Of a DNA stretch of 64,000 nt, positions 25,739 through 37,199 are shown in pieces. The DNA comes from Microvelia longipes (Eukaryota > Arthropoda > Insecta > Hemiptera > Veliidae), in the NCBI GenBank assembly GCA_018340805.1, contig JACMZG010001908.1:12223625-12287624 (forward strand). Direction: 5' to 3'. Both the position numbers and the translations under genes were made by a program. The notes under the pieces were generated by a model. The model was not told the DNA's origin and made no database searches. It saw nothing but the letters and a program-made list of their open reading frames with translations. The first letter of the stretch is position 1. Each line of letters opens with the position of its first letter.

Positions 25739-26163
25739 ATAATTCTGGCGCGGGGTCAGGATATCGGGCGAATTACCTGTGGAATGCGTGTTTCCGTGCT
25801 TAACAATCCAATTCTTGCTTAAGGTTCCGGTTCAAGATTTAACTTGAGCAGTTATCAAGCATTTTTTTCTGCATTTTTCAAAGAAAATGCGCTAGAACCC
25901 TTTAAGGAGAACACAAACTGAGCATTAAGCTAGTGCAAATAATGATGCGCACTGCACATCATGCATTTCAGAGGCATCGTTTTTTATAACCAACAGAATA
26001 ATTATGCGTACTTTTAAAAAAAAAAAAAAATACAGAAATGAGTTACGAGTAGAGCTTGATGGTAACTGCTCAAGTCATAAGGCGTAACCCGGATCGTTAC
26101 GCAAAAAATTGATTGTTAAGCTCGGAAACACGCTTTCCAAAGGAACACCGCGCCAGAATTTTT
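25739..26163. mobile_element. Long-inverted-repeat element (CTGGCGC ends), copy 1
   Basis: The ends are AATTCTGGCGCGG and CCGCGCCAGAATT. The inverted similarity continues inward (GAGCAGTTATCAAGC / GATGGTAACTGCTC, AGAAAATGCGC and related blocks), making the element largely self-complementary. No ORF of the right size is seen. Copies lie at 31668-32135 and, truncated, at 32683-32800. This looks like a MITE or fold-back transposon; no clear target duplication was found. Confidence 0.7.
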
Positions 26164-26164
26164 C

Positions 26165-27139
26165 TATATACCATGGAACTAATGAGAAAAACCAAAAATG
26201 GAACATCTCCGTCTCTTTCCTCTGTGACGTTTACAAACTATTTGCTTTCTTTGCTAGCGTTGCGAGCAAAAAGATCCTGCTGATAGCGTATTATTTTAAA
26301 ATTGTTAATAAACAATTTTTTTATAATAGAAGTAGCAGCGATACCCGCCTTTGCTAGGCAAATATTTTATTAATCAAACAAAAAAATATTAATTATTCCT
26401 TAGAGGACTACAAAAAATAGAAGTTGTTAACAGCTGTAATAATAAGAAAATTCTTTGTTTAAGATGTTTTTTTCTATCTGACAATTCTCAAGCCGTGCTT
26501 CATGATTGCTTAGTAAGTTCCTCGTTTCGATAAGTTGACGATCAAAAATGGACTTCTAAAATCGTGTGTCTTGACTTTTAATGAGAATACAATAATATTC
26601 CTAACAAAATAGGCCATGAATTAAACAATTTGAACACCGCCTATTATTTTAGAAAACAAATTAGATTATTTTAGACAATAATGGTGTTCATTGTGATCAG
26701 TCACTTTGTCATTCAATCAGTCAGTTGTGATTGTCATTGTCAATTTATAGTTGGGTCAAGAACATTATTACACTTCTATAATTATTTTAGAAAAGATCTC
26801 GATGGCGCATAAAAAGTATTCATTCTGACCTATGAGGATTCATTCTAGACTATGAGAAAATTTAAAGTTTAGTCACGCTCTATCGATTAAATTCCGTGAA
26901 ATAAGACTCAAATATGTTTTCCTTACACTGACCCTGTATTGGTATTTAAGAGTAGATTTCAATGAGTCAAAAGATATGTTCGTTTTGACCCATGAGTAGT
27001 CTAAATTTAAAGTCTAGTTAAGATGCATCAATTAGATTCTGATCTTTAAGCATCTAAAACTTATATTTTTACAATAATACCCTATTTTGTGAAGGAATTT
27101 CGTTGAGACATACAATGAGGTCAATATGACCAATGAGTC
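26165..27139. other. Gene-free stretch with a degenerate repeat
   Basis: From about 26780 to 27640 blocks CCTATGAG, TTTAAAGT(C/T)TAGT, TCAATTGATTAAATTC and CACTGACCC recur roughly every 170-190 bp. They form an old tandem repeat into which fold-back element 2 has inserted. Confidence 0.45.
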
Positions 27140-27153
27140 GTATATCAATGAGT

Positions 27154-27491
27154 AATAAAAGAAAAGAAGTCTCTCCACAAACAAAACTTTATTGGCAAAG
27201 CGCTTTCAACCTAACTAACTAGAGGCCATCATCAGTGCAAAACCGTTGAGATGTTAAAGAAGTAGAGGAGTAAGTCTATGTTCTCTAATTAGGTATTAGA
27301 GTCTGACTCTAATACCTAATAAGAAAACATAGACTCACTCCTCACATAGACTCCATCTCAACGGTTTTGCACTGATGATGGCCTCTAGTTAGGTTAAAAG
27401 CGCTTTGCCAATAAAGTTTTGTTTTGTGGAGAGACTTCTTTTCTTTTATTACTTATGATGGACTCCATTCACGCTCATTCTACTAGTATTT
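27154..27491. mobile_element. Fold-back element 2 (Penelope-terminus-like)
   Basis: About 100-bp inverted arms (27151-27250 and 27355-27454) contain TCTCTCCACAAA, TTTATTGGCAAAGCGCTTTC and ATCATCAGTGCAAAACCG. A central perfect hairpin (TTAGGTATTAGAGT and complement) joins them. An unpaired tail of about 37 nt follows on the right. A perfect 14-bp direct repeat, GTATATCAATGAGT, flanks the element at 27140-27153 and 27492-27505. The minus strand of the left arm holds an intact hammerhead-like core. Confidence 0.6.
27195..27238 (-). ncRNA. Hammerhead-ribozyme-like motif 2
   Basis: On the minus strand: stem I GCA, core CTGATGA, stem II GGCC/GGTT, core GAAA, palindromic loopless stem III AGCGCT with CTT as cleavage triplet, then stem I partner TGC. 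The copy in the opposite arm (27369-27409, +) has AAAA in place of GAAA, which should destroy activity. A single bulged U after CTGATGA is a departure from the classical core. Confidence 0.45.
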
Positions 27492-27802
27492 GTATATCAA
27501 TGAGTTTAGTCAAGATCAATTGATTAAATTCCAATATGTAAGCACTTAACATTTTGAGTTGCACTAAACCTATAAAAACGGATCCTGACGAGACTTAAAA
27601 AATAACTACTCAGACCTATGAGCATCCTAAGTTTAAAGTTTTTTTAAAAGCACTTAATGAAAGAATTTTCACATTAATCCCCTACGGTAATTTTAGCACT
27701 GATCAAGATCTGACAGTTTATGACTCCTTTAGATGTATGATTAGTTTAAGTTTAAACTAGATCCTTTATTCGAGTTATAAGCAACCTAAATTTTCAACTT
27801 AT

Positions 27803-27837
27803 TATACATATATATATATATATATGTGTGTGTGTAG
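27803..27837. repeat. (TA)n(TG)n microsatellite
   Basis: A short TA run passing into TG. Confidence 0.9.
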
Positions 27838-27839
27838 AT

Positions 27840-28595
27840 TAAAAAGAAATTGGGGAATAAAATAAAACAGCGTACGAAAGTCAACATACATACAAAGTCA
27901 ACAAAGTTGATAAAAACCACTCAGAGGGTAATAAGGTAAAACTTTAGTTCGAATTTTTCTTAAAATGTTGGGAAAAACACTATGGAAGATGTAAAGAGAA
28001 TTGGATCCAATTATAGAAGCTTATTCTTTATTGTTTAACTTTATATATTTTTTTATGTCCAACTTTGCCACTATTTTGTTTTATTATTTAACCCTGACTT
28101 TCCATAGGAAATATTCACTACTGATTAATTAGGTGCGGCAAGTTTCAGATCCGGTACCGCCCAGAAATATAAACCAGGAAAAATTATTGTTTTGTCACCA
28201 TTTATCAACATCATCTTTCTACCATGTATTAAGTATATCACATCCACAATCCACACCGTATATTTCATAATGACATCTCAATATAAAAAACCACCAAACA
28301 TCTTAAACATTTCAATTACCAACAAGGAAAAAAATTAATAATAAGTTAAACATTAAATAAAGTAAAGCATCCTTGAAATTAAACTTAAAGGTCAGAGCAT
28401 CATTTTATTACGACAAAAAAGACGTAAAACCTGCCTTTAATTTGACATTTTCTTTTTTTTAAATAAACTTATTTAAAATTTATTTATATTGCACATATTT
28501 TTTATAGAAGTTATTATAAATTTATTACAATTATTTATCATAATTTATTAATAAATTTAATATTGATGTGAAGGGAAAAATAAGTGTAACAAAAT
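27840..28595. other. Gene-free A+T-rich stretch
   Basis: Nothing recognisable was found on either strand. Confidence 0.5.
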
Positions 28596-28599
28596 TAGG

Positions 28600-28785
28600 T
28601 AAGAAAGTGGGGAATGATCTGGAAGAAATTATTCCCCAGGTCGGTCCAGTGACCCAGTGGATTTGTTCTTTGTTCCCAAGGTCTTCTGGAATCAAAGATT
28701 CCAGGGGTTTTTGTACGGAGATCGAACCAGTTAGTTATTTGACGTGGACCAGATCAGCCCTACCCCATGGCTGCTCGCACGGTAA
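28600..28785 (-). mobile_element. Possible tRNA-derived SINE head
   Basis: On the minus strand GAGCAGCCATGGGGTAGG resembles a Pol III A box and GGTTCGATCTCCG (28719-28731) resembles a B box about 40 nt later; a non-tRNA body with GGAATCTTTGATTCC follows. Only one copy is present in the window, so repeat status is unproven. The 100-codon plus-strand frame over it is judged spurious. Confidence 0.35.
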
Positions 28786-29117
28786 GAATTTTATTTTATA
28801 TTTAATCCTAAATTTACTTTTACATCTAACTTTTCAGTGTAATCAATGTTACGCAAGCTTTTATCAATAGCAGCCATTAAATGTCATCATCAGCGTTTTT
28901 GATAACAATGACATTTGTGATACTTCTTCGTTCAACAATGCAACACAAAGTTCGTGCTTAGTCATCAGTTAATTTAAAAATAGAAAAGAGTGGGGTTAAC
29001 TTTTCGAAAATAGGAGTTACGAGTTTTGATTAATTTTATTCTTTTTCTTTTTTTTAAATTTTTATACCACAATATTCATTTTTATTTTCTATGAACAATT
29101 AATTTATTCATTTTTTT

Positions 29118-29345
29118 ATTTATTTATTTTTAAATTACTTACATTAATAATTTTTTTACAAGCATATCTGAACAATTACCATCATAAACAATTTATTTAT
29201 ATACATCTTAATTTTCATTTTTTTGTTAATATTTTATTTATTTATTTTTAAATTACTTACATAAATAATTTTTTACAAGAATGTCTGAACAATTACCATC
29301 ATAAACAATTTATTTATATACATCTTAATTTTCATTTTTTTTAAA
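29118..29345. repeat. 118-bp tandem duplication
   Basis: TAAATTACTTACAT at 29131 recurs at 29249, and both copies continue through TCTGAACAATTACCATCATA to TACATCTTAATTTTCATTTT with few differences, so the duplication is recent. Confidence 0.85.
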
Positions 29346-29770
29346 GGTACTTTAAATTTTAAACAACCCAAACTAACGATAATAATTATTTATAACCTAA
29401 ATCTAAATATTTTCTTTTAAATACTACAATATGATCGCTACATAAAGACATAGTGATGTCTCTTTGGTTGGCCAAAGAATCTAATAAGTTCCCAGACAAA
29501 TTTTTCATCAAAATCGGTTAAAATGTTTGGGCTTAAAACATATTGACATTAAAATTTTCTTAAATGCAGACATAAATAAACACAATACTATCATACAGAC
29601 GCAATCATTCTTTCGATATGATATGGAAACTAATCCTCTACACAAATTCATACGTACTAGACATAATTGTCAATTAAGTTTATAGCCTATCATTAACTTA
29701 ATAGACGAAAAAAACATTCCTCAAAATACATATTTGAGAATTTGTGACTTCTAGATATTTGCGCTATTGA

Positions 29771-29896
<126 letters not shown>

Positions 29897-30286
29897 CCCA
29901 TAATTGAGACCCCCCTCCCCACATCTTAAAAAAACACTTTCCTCCCCGTTCCTCCTTACCATAACCTTATAAGTTTATTTTTCCTTTGGGAATTCCTTAA
30001 AAACATAAAAATGACAACTAATGTATTGCACCAACGTATTGCAACCATTGTGGGGGGGGGCATCATCATGTATGATGGGATTCATATAGATGATTCGACA
30101 TATTTATCAAGTACATTGACGCAAACACAACCGGAAGACCGAACTCTTCATGATTTCAGAGCTCCTGCAGTGTATTTATATGCTTTTAGTGAATTTTCGA
30201 AGAAAAAATGTGCTTATGATTTGGGGTCATGGAGGGAAGAAGGAATAGGGGGTGGTTTGTTTGGAAGGAGAAGACTCACTGATCAA

Positions 30287-30500
<214 letters not shown>

Positions 30501-30707
30501 TACCAAGAGGGCGAAGACCTCTTGTTTTGTAGATAAGCTGGCAAGTACAAGCTTGCTTGTCCTTTATTTAAATAAATATTGAGTGTGGACGTAGTGATTA
30601 CCAGCATACTTCAAAACATACATTATACATAAGTATAGCAATAACATAAGTATAATATTAACAAACGTTTTGAATGAGATTGAGCACAAGTAGAGTTATT
30701 CATACTT

Positions 30708-31042
30708 GGAAATAAAAAATAGAGGTCTCCACAAAACAATAATTTATTGGCAAAGCGCTTTCAACCTAACATGAGGTCATCATCAGTGCCATGAAGATAA
30801 AGATGAAAGTTATAAATACATAATTTTTTTTTTTTCTGAGATGGTAACAGCTCGGTTAAAAAAACAAACAGCTCTTTGGTCTTACTCGACTCACCGTGCT
30901 GTTACCTCAGAAAAGAAAATAGTTTTATGTATTTATAGCTTTCATCTTTATCTTCATGGCACTAATGATGACCTCATGTTAGGTTGAAAGCGCTTTGCCA
31001 ATAAACTATAGTTTTTGTGGAGAGACTCTATTCTTCATTTCC
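30708..31042. mobile_element. Fold-back element 3 (Penelope-terminus-like)
   Basis: Inverted arms 30708-30850 and 30898-31042 share TCTCCACAAAA, TTATTGGCAAAGCGCTTTCA, CATGAGGTCATCAT and GATAAAGATGAAAG. The outer arm parts match fold-back element 2. The sequence CTAGTATT follows the right arm, as it does near the tail end of element 2. No convincing target duplication was found. Confidence 0.6.
30748..30791 (-). ncRNA. Hammerhead-ribozyme-like motif 3
   Basis: On the minus strand: stem I TGGCA, core CTGATGA, stem II GACC/GGTT, core GAAA, loopless palindromic stem III AGCGCT with CTT triplet, stem I partner TGCCA. Compared with motif 2, stem II changes G-U to A-U and stem I gains a pair, so pairing is kept. 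The opposite arm (30958-30999, +) has CTAATGA, a change at the essential G5. Confidence 0.5.
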
Positions 31043-31079
31043 TAGTATTAACAAAAGTTAACAAAATATAAGTATAACA

Positions 31080-31665
31080 ATACAGCGTTGCCAACTGCCA
31101 ACGTCATAAATTAAATATAGCTGCCTATTTATCATACAAAAATTAGAGAGCACAATTTTATGAAGACTAACTTGCTTGATCTAATTTTCAGTACAAACAT
31201 ATTTACTGCAGCGCAGAATTAAACACTGTTATGTATTTTATAAATTTTTCATAAAATTAAATAACAACAAAATTTCCAACGCTGTTTAAATAAAAAAACC
31301 ACAGTTTCCGCTTTTCCTTAACCAATGTCTGTTCTAAACCCTTTTTAATAAAATATCTTTTACTGAGAAAAATTCAACAGGGTTATGAGAGGGGGGGCGG
31401 GGGGGGGGCAAAAATCTAAGAGGCAGAAAAAGCAAAAACTCAGAGTTTAAAAATCTGCTACAGAGATGAAATACAAAAAAAGTTTAATTAAATTTTCTGG
31501 TTCATTATTAATCACTATTTGATGTAATGATTAATTCATTGCAGACAGAGTTTCATTGATTTTTAGATTTTACTTCATAATTTTTTTTTATTAAATTATC
31601 TCTTCCTCTTAATTTATAAAAAAAAATAATTTATATAAATATTAAAATGCATACATTACAGGAAT
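31080..31665. other. Gene-free stretch
   Basis: A G-rich run at 31390-31408; otherwise A+T-rich sequence without recognisable features. Confidence 0.5.
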
Positions 31666-31667
31666 AA

Positions 31668-32135
31668 AAATTCTGGTGCAGTGGTCCGCATGTCGGGCGA
31701 ATTTCCTTTGGAATGTTTTTCCGAGCAAAAAAATTCATTTCTTGCCTAATAATTGCAATTTATGCTTTATAATATGAGCAGTTACCAATTATCAAGAACT
31801 TCTCGTAACTCATTTTTTCAGTATATTTCAAAAGGAATGCGCATAATTATGCCGTTAGTTATACAAAACTATGGCTCTAATGTTGGCAGTGCACACCATT
31901 ATTTGCGCTAGTTTAATGCTCAGTTTGTTTCATGGTTGGTTTTTTTAAAGGTTTTAGCGCATTTCCTTTGAAAAATACAGAAAAGATGAGTTACGAGAAG
32001 TGCTTGATAATTGGTAACTGCTCAAGTTATGAATCATAAATCGGATCCTTAAGCAATAAATGGATTTTTAAGCCCGGAAACACGCATTTCAAAAGAAATT
32101 CACTCGACATGCGGACCAAAGCGCCAGAATTTTAC
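31668..32135. mobile_element. Long-inverted-repeat element (CTGGCGC ends), copy 2
   Basis: Ends AAAATTCTGG and CCAGAATTTT; subterminal GCATGTCGGGCGAATTTCC pairs with TTCACTCGACATGCGG, and TTACCAATTATCAAG pairs with CTTGATAATTGGTAA. More symmetrical than copy 1. The 150-bp repeat family adjoins it in the same relative position as at copy 1. Confidence 0.7.
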
Positions 32136-32139
32136 TGTA

Positions 32140-32345
32140 GTTATAAACTTATACAAAGTAAAAACTCTAACTCACAGGCCCAAAAAACATCGAAAACGAC
32201 TCCACCCTTAAAATGTGTTATTTAGCTGCCGTATTTTAAGTTTTCTGGTACTGACTGGTAGTGATTTTGACGTTTTAGTCATTTAGAGTGGTAGTATCGA
32301 CTTTAGACCGGTCTCATTTGATTACGCTTCCAAAAAACATAGCTA
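32140..32345 (-). repeat. ~150-bp repeat family, minus copy
   Basis: The reverse complement reads GATGTTTTTTGGGCCTGTGA and contains the AGACCGGTC..GTCGAT block shared with 25215-25615. Confidence 0.6.
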
Positions 32346-32522
32346 ATTAACCCTGAATTTTGCAGATTTTTTTGAAAATTTTGCTGACAGCAAAACCGGG
32401 TTAATGACGTCACATAAATCTAGTTTTCAAATCTAGTTCGTGTCCTCCCCAAGGTTGAATTTTGTACCAAGTTTGATAAAAAAATAATAATCTGTTCGAA
32501 AGATAACGTGTTTATAAGAAAG

Positions 32523-32523
<1 letters not shown>

Positions 32524-32582
<59 letters not shown>
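32524..32582. repeat. (TA)n tract
   Basis: About 58 bp of TA dinucleotides; the overlapping Tyr/Ile open frames are by-products. Confidence 0.95.
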
Positions 32583-32588
<6 letters not shown>

Positions 32589-32682
32589 AAACGGATTTGA
32601 GTCGTGGTCCGACCTTCGCCATGACACCTATACCCTTAGTAAATTTATATCCAAAAGAAATTCGATAAAACAAATATAAAAT

Positions 32683-32950
32683 TTCTGGCGCAGAGATCTG
32701 CATGCAAGGCGAACTTCCTACTAGGTAACAATCCATTTCTTGCTAAAGTTTCCGCTTTATGCTTTATAACTTAATCAGTAGTATTACACCTCGTTACTAA
32801 ATTCTTCTAGATTTTCTGTTGTTGTTTTTCTTTTAATCTGAAACCCTTTTTTTCAGTACTTGAGTCTTCCCTTGGCTTACGCCTTAGAAACCAACTAACT
32901 GCTCTGGGAAATAATAGCATTCTTTACTTCCTTGGTGCATAATAACTATT
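32683..32950 (+). mobile_element. Two truncated repeat copies
   Basis: 32683-32800 is a left-end fragment of the CTGGCGC element (TTTCTGGCGCAGAGATCTGC, then CTTGCTAAAGTTTCCG). 32865-32950 is a right-end fragment of the CTCCCGAGG family ending CTTCCTTGGTGCATAA. Confidence 0.6.
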
Positions 32951-32999
32951 TCCTCCAAATTTCCCCTTACATTTTGCTATGCCAGCGAAATTCCAAACA

Positions 33000-33885
33000 C
33001 ATCTGTATCTATCTTACTAGCTAATGTTAAATTTCTGCCTACTATTATTGAAAAGTTCCGTGAAAGCTATTGTTCTCATTAGAGACCTCAGGATTGACTT
33101 CAAACAAACTACCCGGTTCTCTGACTATTCGAATTAAATTAACTAAAACATCAAACATATTCCTAGAAACAATTATAAATTTATCTTAATAGCACTAACA
33201 TCGTTTTACGATAAACAAATAATATTTATCATTTTATTTAAATGACTTTATTACAATTCGTATTACTTCGTATATACTTGATTTATTTTTCCGTAAATTG
33301 CAATTCTCGTTTATAATAATTAAGTACAGTAGAGTAAAGTACTTTTTCTAGTTCTAAAACTTAATGCTTCAAGTTCTCATAATCTCTCTTACTAACACGT
33401 GAAACTTAAGTTCAATCACAATTAACTCTCAACAACAAAAAAAAGCTGCAGTTGTTACGAACAAGTTACTATGAAAGTGAAATTATATCACGCCTTGCGA
33501 GTAGTCTACTCAGTTAGACCGGTTTAAACAACCTCTAGCTAAGTACATACTTACTTCAGTTTACTTAGAACTTCACTGTGAAAGATAATGATAGATGTTA
33601 TAAGAATTAGATTTCAAGTTCAGGAGTAGCTTTACTCTAAGTCTAAAAATAAAACCTTCTTCCTTCAAAATTGTTAAAACTTACGATTTTTCTCATGTAG
33701 GCCACGTTCCATTTTAAAGTAGACTTGATATCTAGATAGTCGCTTAACACATCGCCATTAAACTTTAAATTACGATGTTGCATGAGTGAACTAGAGAAGG
33801 CCAAATAAAACCTTGGTCATGCCAGCGATGACTCTACACATACCCAAGTTACATTACTACTTTAAGCAAATTTTCAAAAGAAAAT
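33000..33885. other. Gene-free stretch
   Basis: No feature supported. Confidence 0.5.
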
Positions 33886-33889
33886 TACG

Positions 33890-33983
33890 TTTGAATAAGC
33901 TTGTTCGGATGGACTAAAGTAGAAGAGGAGAGTTGAGAGGACAATTCAAATTGGCTTTTACAAAGTATCTACCTCTCTCCCAC

Positions 33984-34054
<71 letters not shown>

Positions 34055-34450
34055 ATATATATATTATATTTATGTGTGTGTGTGTATGTACGTGCTTGGA
34101 TAATACAAACATGCTAGATTAAGAGAAGGAAGATTCACTTCAAATGAATTTATTTATTTATTTATATAGATGCACTTTTAGAATAACTATCAACCTCTCC
34201 CTCCCTCATACTCCTTTCATGTGCCCAGCGTAATTTTTTACTTGACAATTAATAAAAACAGTCTACAGAAAAATTAATTTTGCTGAGGGTTAGAAAAAAA
34301 CATTTTTTTCTAACCTCGGTGATATATGGCGAACAATAACTCTTAAGAATTTTTTAAATTGAAACAAAACTTAGCCCAAAGCGAGATGTTGGTGTGGTGC
34401 ATATTTGTGGAAAATGTATGACGTCATCTAATTTTGAATGAGAAGGCGTA
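33890..34450. repeat. Dispersed repeat family with (TA)n, second copy
   Basis: Matches 11140-11460 in block order (GTTCGGATG, ATTGGCTT, ATGGCGAACAATAACTCT, AAAGCGAGATGTTG, TATGACGTCAT). The (TA)n at 33981-34066 passes into (GT)n at about 34075-34086. Confidence 0.55.
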
Positions 34451-34747
34451 ATGAGGAAAGACCTTTGTAGTACCTATGCTAGCAGAGGGCTCACTCTAAC
34501 TAACATCCTTATTTACAATACTATCTTGGTCACAGGAGGTGTTAAAATCATCTAATTCTTAAGTGAGTTGAAATAAGTCCAATGAATCCTTATGCAAAGC
34601 ATGACGATAGTAAAGGCATTTGATGAAATATTAATGTATCTAAGTGAATCAATGATTTGGTAGTCCCATTAGTCCATTTACATCCACCCTAAGCCTTTAC
34701 TTTATAATCGTACTGAAAGTTGTACGATTCCTTGTACTGATTCTGCG

Positions 34748-34822
34748 TAAGATCGACACAGTGTCGACGTTACGTAGTGTCGAGACATCGACACAGTGTC
34801 GACGTTACGTAGTGTCAAGACC
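34748..34822. repeat. Palindromic tandem repeat
   Basis: Two copies of a unit with TCGACACAGTGTCGACGTTA then CGTAGTGTC. Each copy contains TCGACACAGTGTCGA, a palindrome with a single central base. The preceding 34451-34747 holds nothing recognised. Confidence 0.75.
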
Positions 34823-34983
34823 CCCTGGGGCGACCCAACCAAAGGATTGTTGATATTTACTTTACGACGGAAGATATAAACGTTTGAAATCATTTTACCC
34901 ACATTTAAAGTTAAGAAAAATTATAAGACATTTCAGCACATAGGGTCGATTTTACAAAATATATGTACCATGAAAGTACAGTG

Positions 34984-35292
34984 CATAGAGATATTATTAC
35001 TAGAGGGGTCCTAAAGGTTAAATTTTGAAACATCGACAAAGTAACCTGACCACCTTCGATTATATATACAATCAAACAATCAGTACAAAATTACAATACT
35101 TATATAGTAGAACGTTAAAAATACAATTCAAAACACCAACAATGTGCGGGAATTTGAAATTAATTAATTCATAATAATCTTAACTTACTCTTGAAGGAGG
35201 TTTCAATGAGGTTACACAGAGCCCTAAAATGATATTTCATGCCTTTCAATTTATTGAAATAGGCCATGACCCCTCTAGTATATATCTCTATG
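34984..35292. mobile_element. hAT-like MITE, copy 1
   Basis: 309 bp with terminal inverted repeats CATAGAGATAT...CTAGAGGGG. A perfect 8-bp direct repeat GTACAGTG flanks it (34976-34983, 35293-35300). Eight-base target duplications are typical of hAT transposons. No coding capacity. Confidence 0.75.
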
Positions 35293-35431
35293 GTACAGTG
35301 GATATGACTGAATTCATCTACTATAAACTTAATATAGAAAAAAAGTAATGAGATGTCAATCAGGGGACACATTTATTTTTTGGCGTATTTTTGTAAGGAA
35401 TAATGTTCAAGCTTGCAAAAAGGAATGAAAT

Positions 35432-35815
35432 CCCGACAAAAACACATGCGTGTAAAAAATGAGCCAAGTCTAGCATAAAAAGTTGTGAGGTCATTGAATA
35501 AGTCGAGTCGTAGGTTCACAATAATGCTTGTACATATATGAGGTCTTGGCGGTTTAACTTAGTGACTTGGCCATTATGCTGCACACACAGAAATGCATAA
35601 TAAGCTTATTAATAAGGCTGAATATATTATTTTAGTGCTTGTATCACTCTAACACCACACTACCTTAAAAGCTGCGTAATGGCCAAGTCACAAAGTGAAA
35701 CCGCCAAGACCTCATACATTTACAAGCATTGAGAACCTAAGACTTGGCTTATTCAATGATCTCACAACTTTTTACGTTAGACTTGGCACTTATTTTTACA
35801 TGCGCTTTTGTTGGG
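35432..35815. mobile_element. Single fold-back element
   Basis: Arms of about 150 bp (35432-35582 and 35671-35815) pair through GCCAAGTC, TTGTGAGGTCATTGAATAAG, ATGAGGTCTTGGCGGTTT and TGACTTGGCCATTA blocks, around a spacer of about 90 bp. Termini read CCCGACAAAA / TTTTGTTGGG. No second copy or ORF in the window. Confidence 0.65.
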
Positions 35816-35819
35816 TAAG

Positions 35820-36455
35820 TTCTTTTTAAAATAGATACGCTTTTAAATTCACCAAGACAGATTACAACGATATTCCTGTATTAATAAATTTTACGACATT
35901 ATAAGATGACTATAATTAAGATTTAATATAATTGATAGGTGTTCGAAATTAATATAAATGGCAATTGTTTGAACTGGATATAAATGATTGATAAAACGAC
36001 TAGAAGATAATAAATGTACTTAATATGACATACTGGTTCTAAAGTAATCAATCAATGTCCCTTAAGATGTACACCCCAATAAAGTTTGTTGGTAAACTAA
36101 TTAAAGTTGGTTGCACGGCAAACTAAGAAGTATAAGATAAACTTAGTCATTTTATACTCTATGTTAATATGGTGTGCGAACAGTGTGGAAATTGTTATAT
36201 GGACATCCAAAAACAACTTAGTAGTTTTACTCTTCCTCATCGTTTAAAAATGTGTAAAAATGGTGGGGGGGAAGGGTAGGATGCAAAACTCGGCACTTCG
36301 CCGCTTGTTATAGCGTCGTTGCAGGGATGACGTCAAGAGGCTGCTTTGCGGCCATATTTCCTGAGTTACTTTGTTTTAAAAAGCATAGAGCCAGAATACT
36401 ATCAAATTTCTAATTGTATTAGTTCCAACCCCGTACTTTTTTACTTTCCCTTATT
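35820..36455. other. Gene-free stretch
   Basis: Contains a short G+C-richer segment (36285-36360, CGGCACTTCGCCGC and TGACGTCA-like bases) but no gene was recognised. Confidence 0.45.
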
Positions 36456-36459
36456 TATA

Positions 36460-37195
36460 CCGTAGGTGTTTAGGAAAATTATTGTTAGCAAAAAAATCCG
36501 AAATAATGTCATCGGAATAATCCGTTGCAGGCGTCATTAGGGCCTCCTGAGTGGTTTTCGCATATTTGTCTGTCTGTATGAGTGTGTGTGTGTGTGTATC
36601 TATGTGTGTGTGAGTGTTATCATCGTAGCTCCCAGTGTATTTATGCTAGTCTACCGCTGTTGTGCTATTCGGAAAATATTTTTTAATGACGACATTAACC
36701 CGCAATAATGACTCAGCAAAATTTCGAAAAATCAATAAACACGGGAAAATAATGCGATTGAAGTTTGGCACGGATTTAGTCATTTATAAGACTAACATAT
36801 GTACTAAGTTTCATCTTATAATCAGCATTAGTTCAATCTTTATCGAATGACTTCTATACATTTTATAAAAAATCTTAAAATAATCCAAATAAGTTAAAAT
36901 TTGGTTAAAGTATACGGCGTTACGTAATAAATAAGTACACTAAGTTTCGTTTTAATACAACAAGTATACCCGTGATTTTTTGTGGATCATAAAAGCTAAG
37001 CAGCATCCATTGTGGTTAGTGCCTGGATGGGTGATCGCTGAGAATGAATCGGTTGTATTTAATATCTAAAGACAAGCGAAGTGAGTCCGAATACGTGTTG
37101 CAGCATACATTTAACGACTTGTACATTTTGATGATGAGCGTAGCGAATCCGATGTAATGAGGAAAAGTTCCGAGGTACCCCGTACCCGATTTTTT
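36460..37195 (+). mobile_element. Composite repeat with 5S rRNA-like module, copy C
   Basis: From CTCCTGAGTGG (36543) through TTTATGCTAG, ATTAACCCGCAATAATGACT, GGCACGGATTTAG and TAATACAACAAGTAT to the 5S-like module at 36985-37045 (AAGCTAAGCAGCATC, GTGGTTAGTGCCTGGATGGG). The tail ends CGTACCCGATT. It matches the copy ending at 14352 along about 650 bp. (TG)n lies at 36582-36620. The short frame 36662-36850 lies wholly in this repeat. Confidence 0.7.
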
Positions 37196-37199
37196 ACAT

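Noticed and set aside
28568..28870. 100-codon frame as a gene
   Set aside because: Covers a likely tRNA-derived SINE head on the other strand; no protein features.
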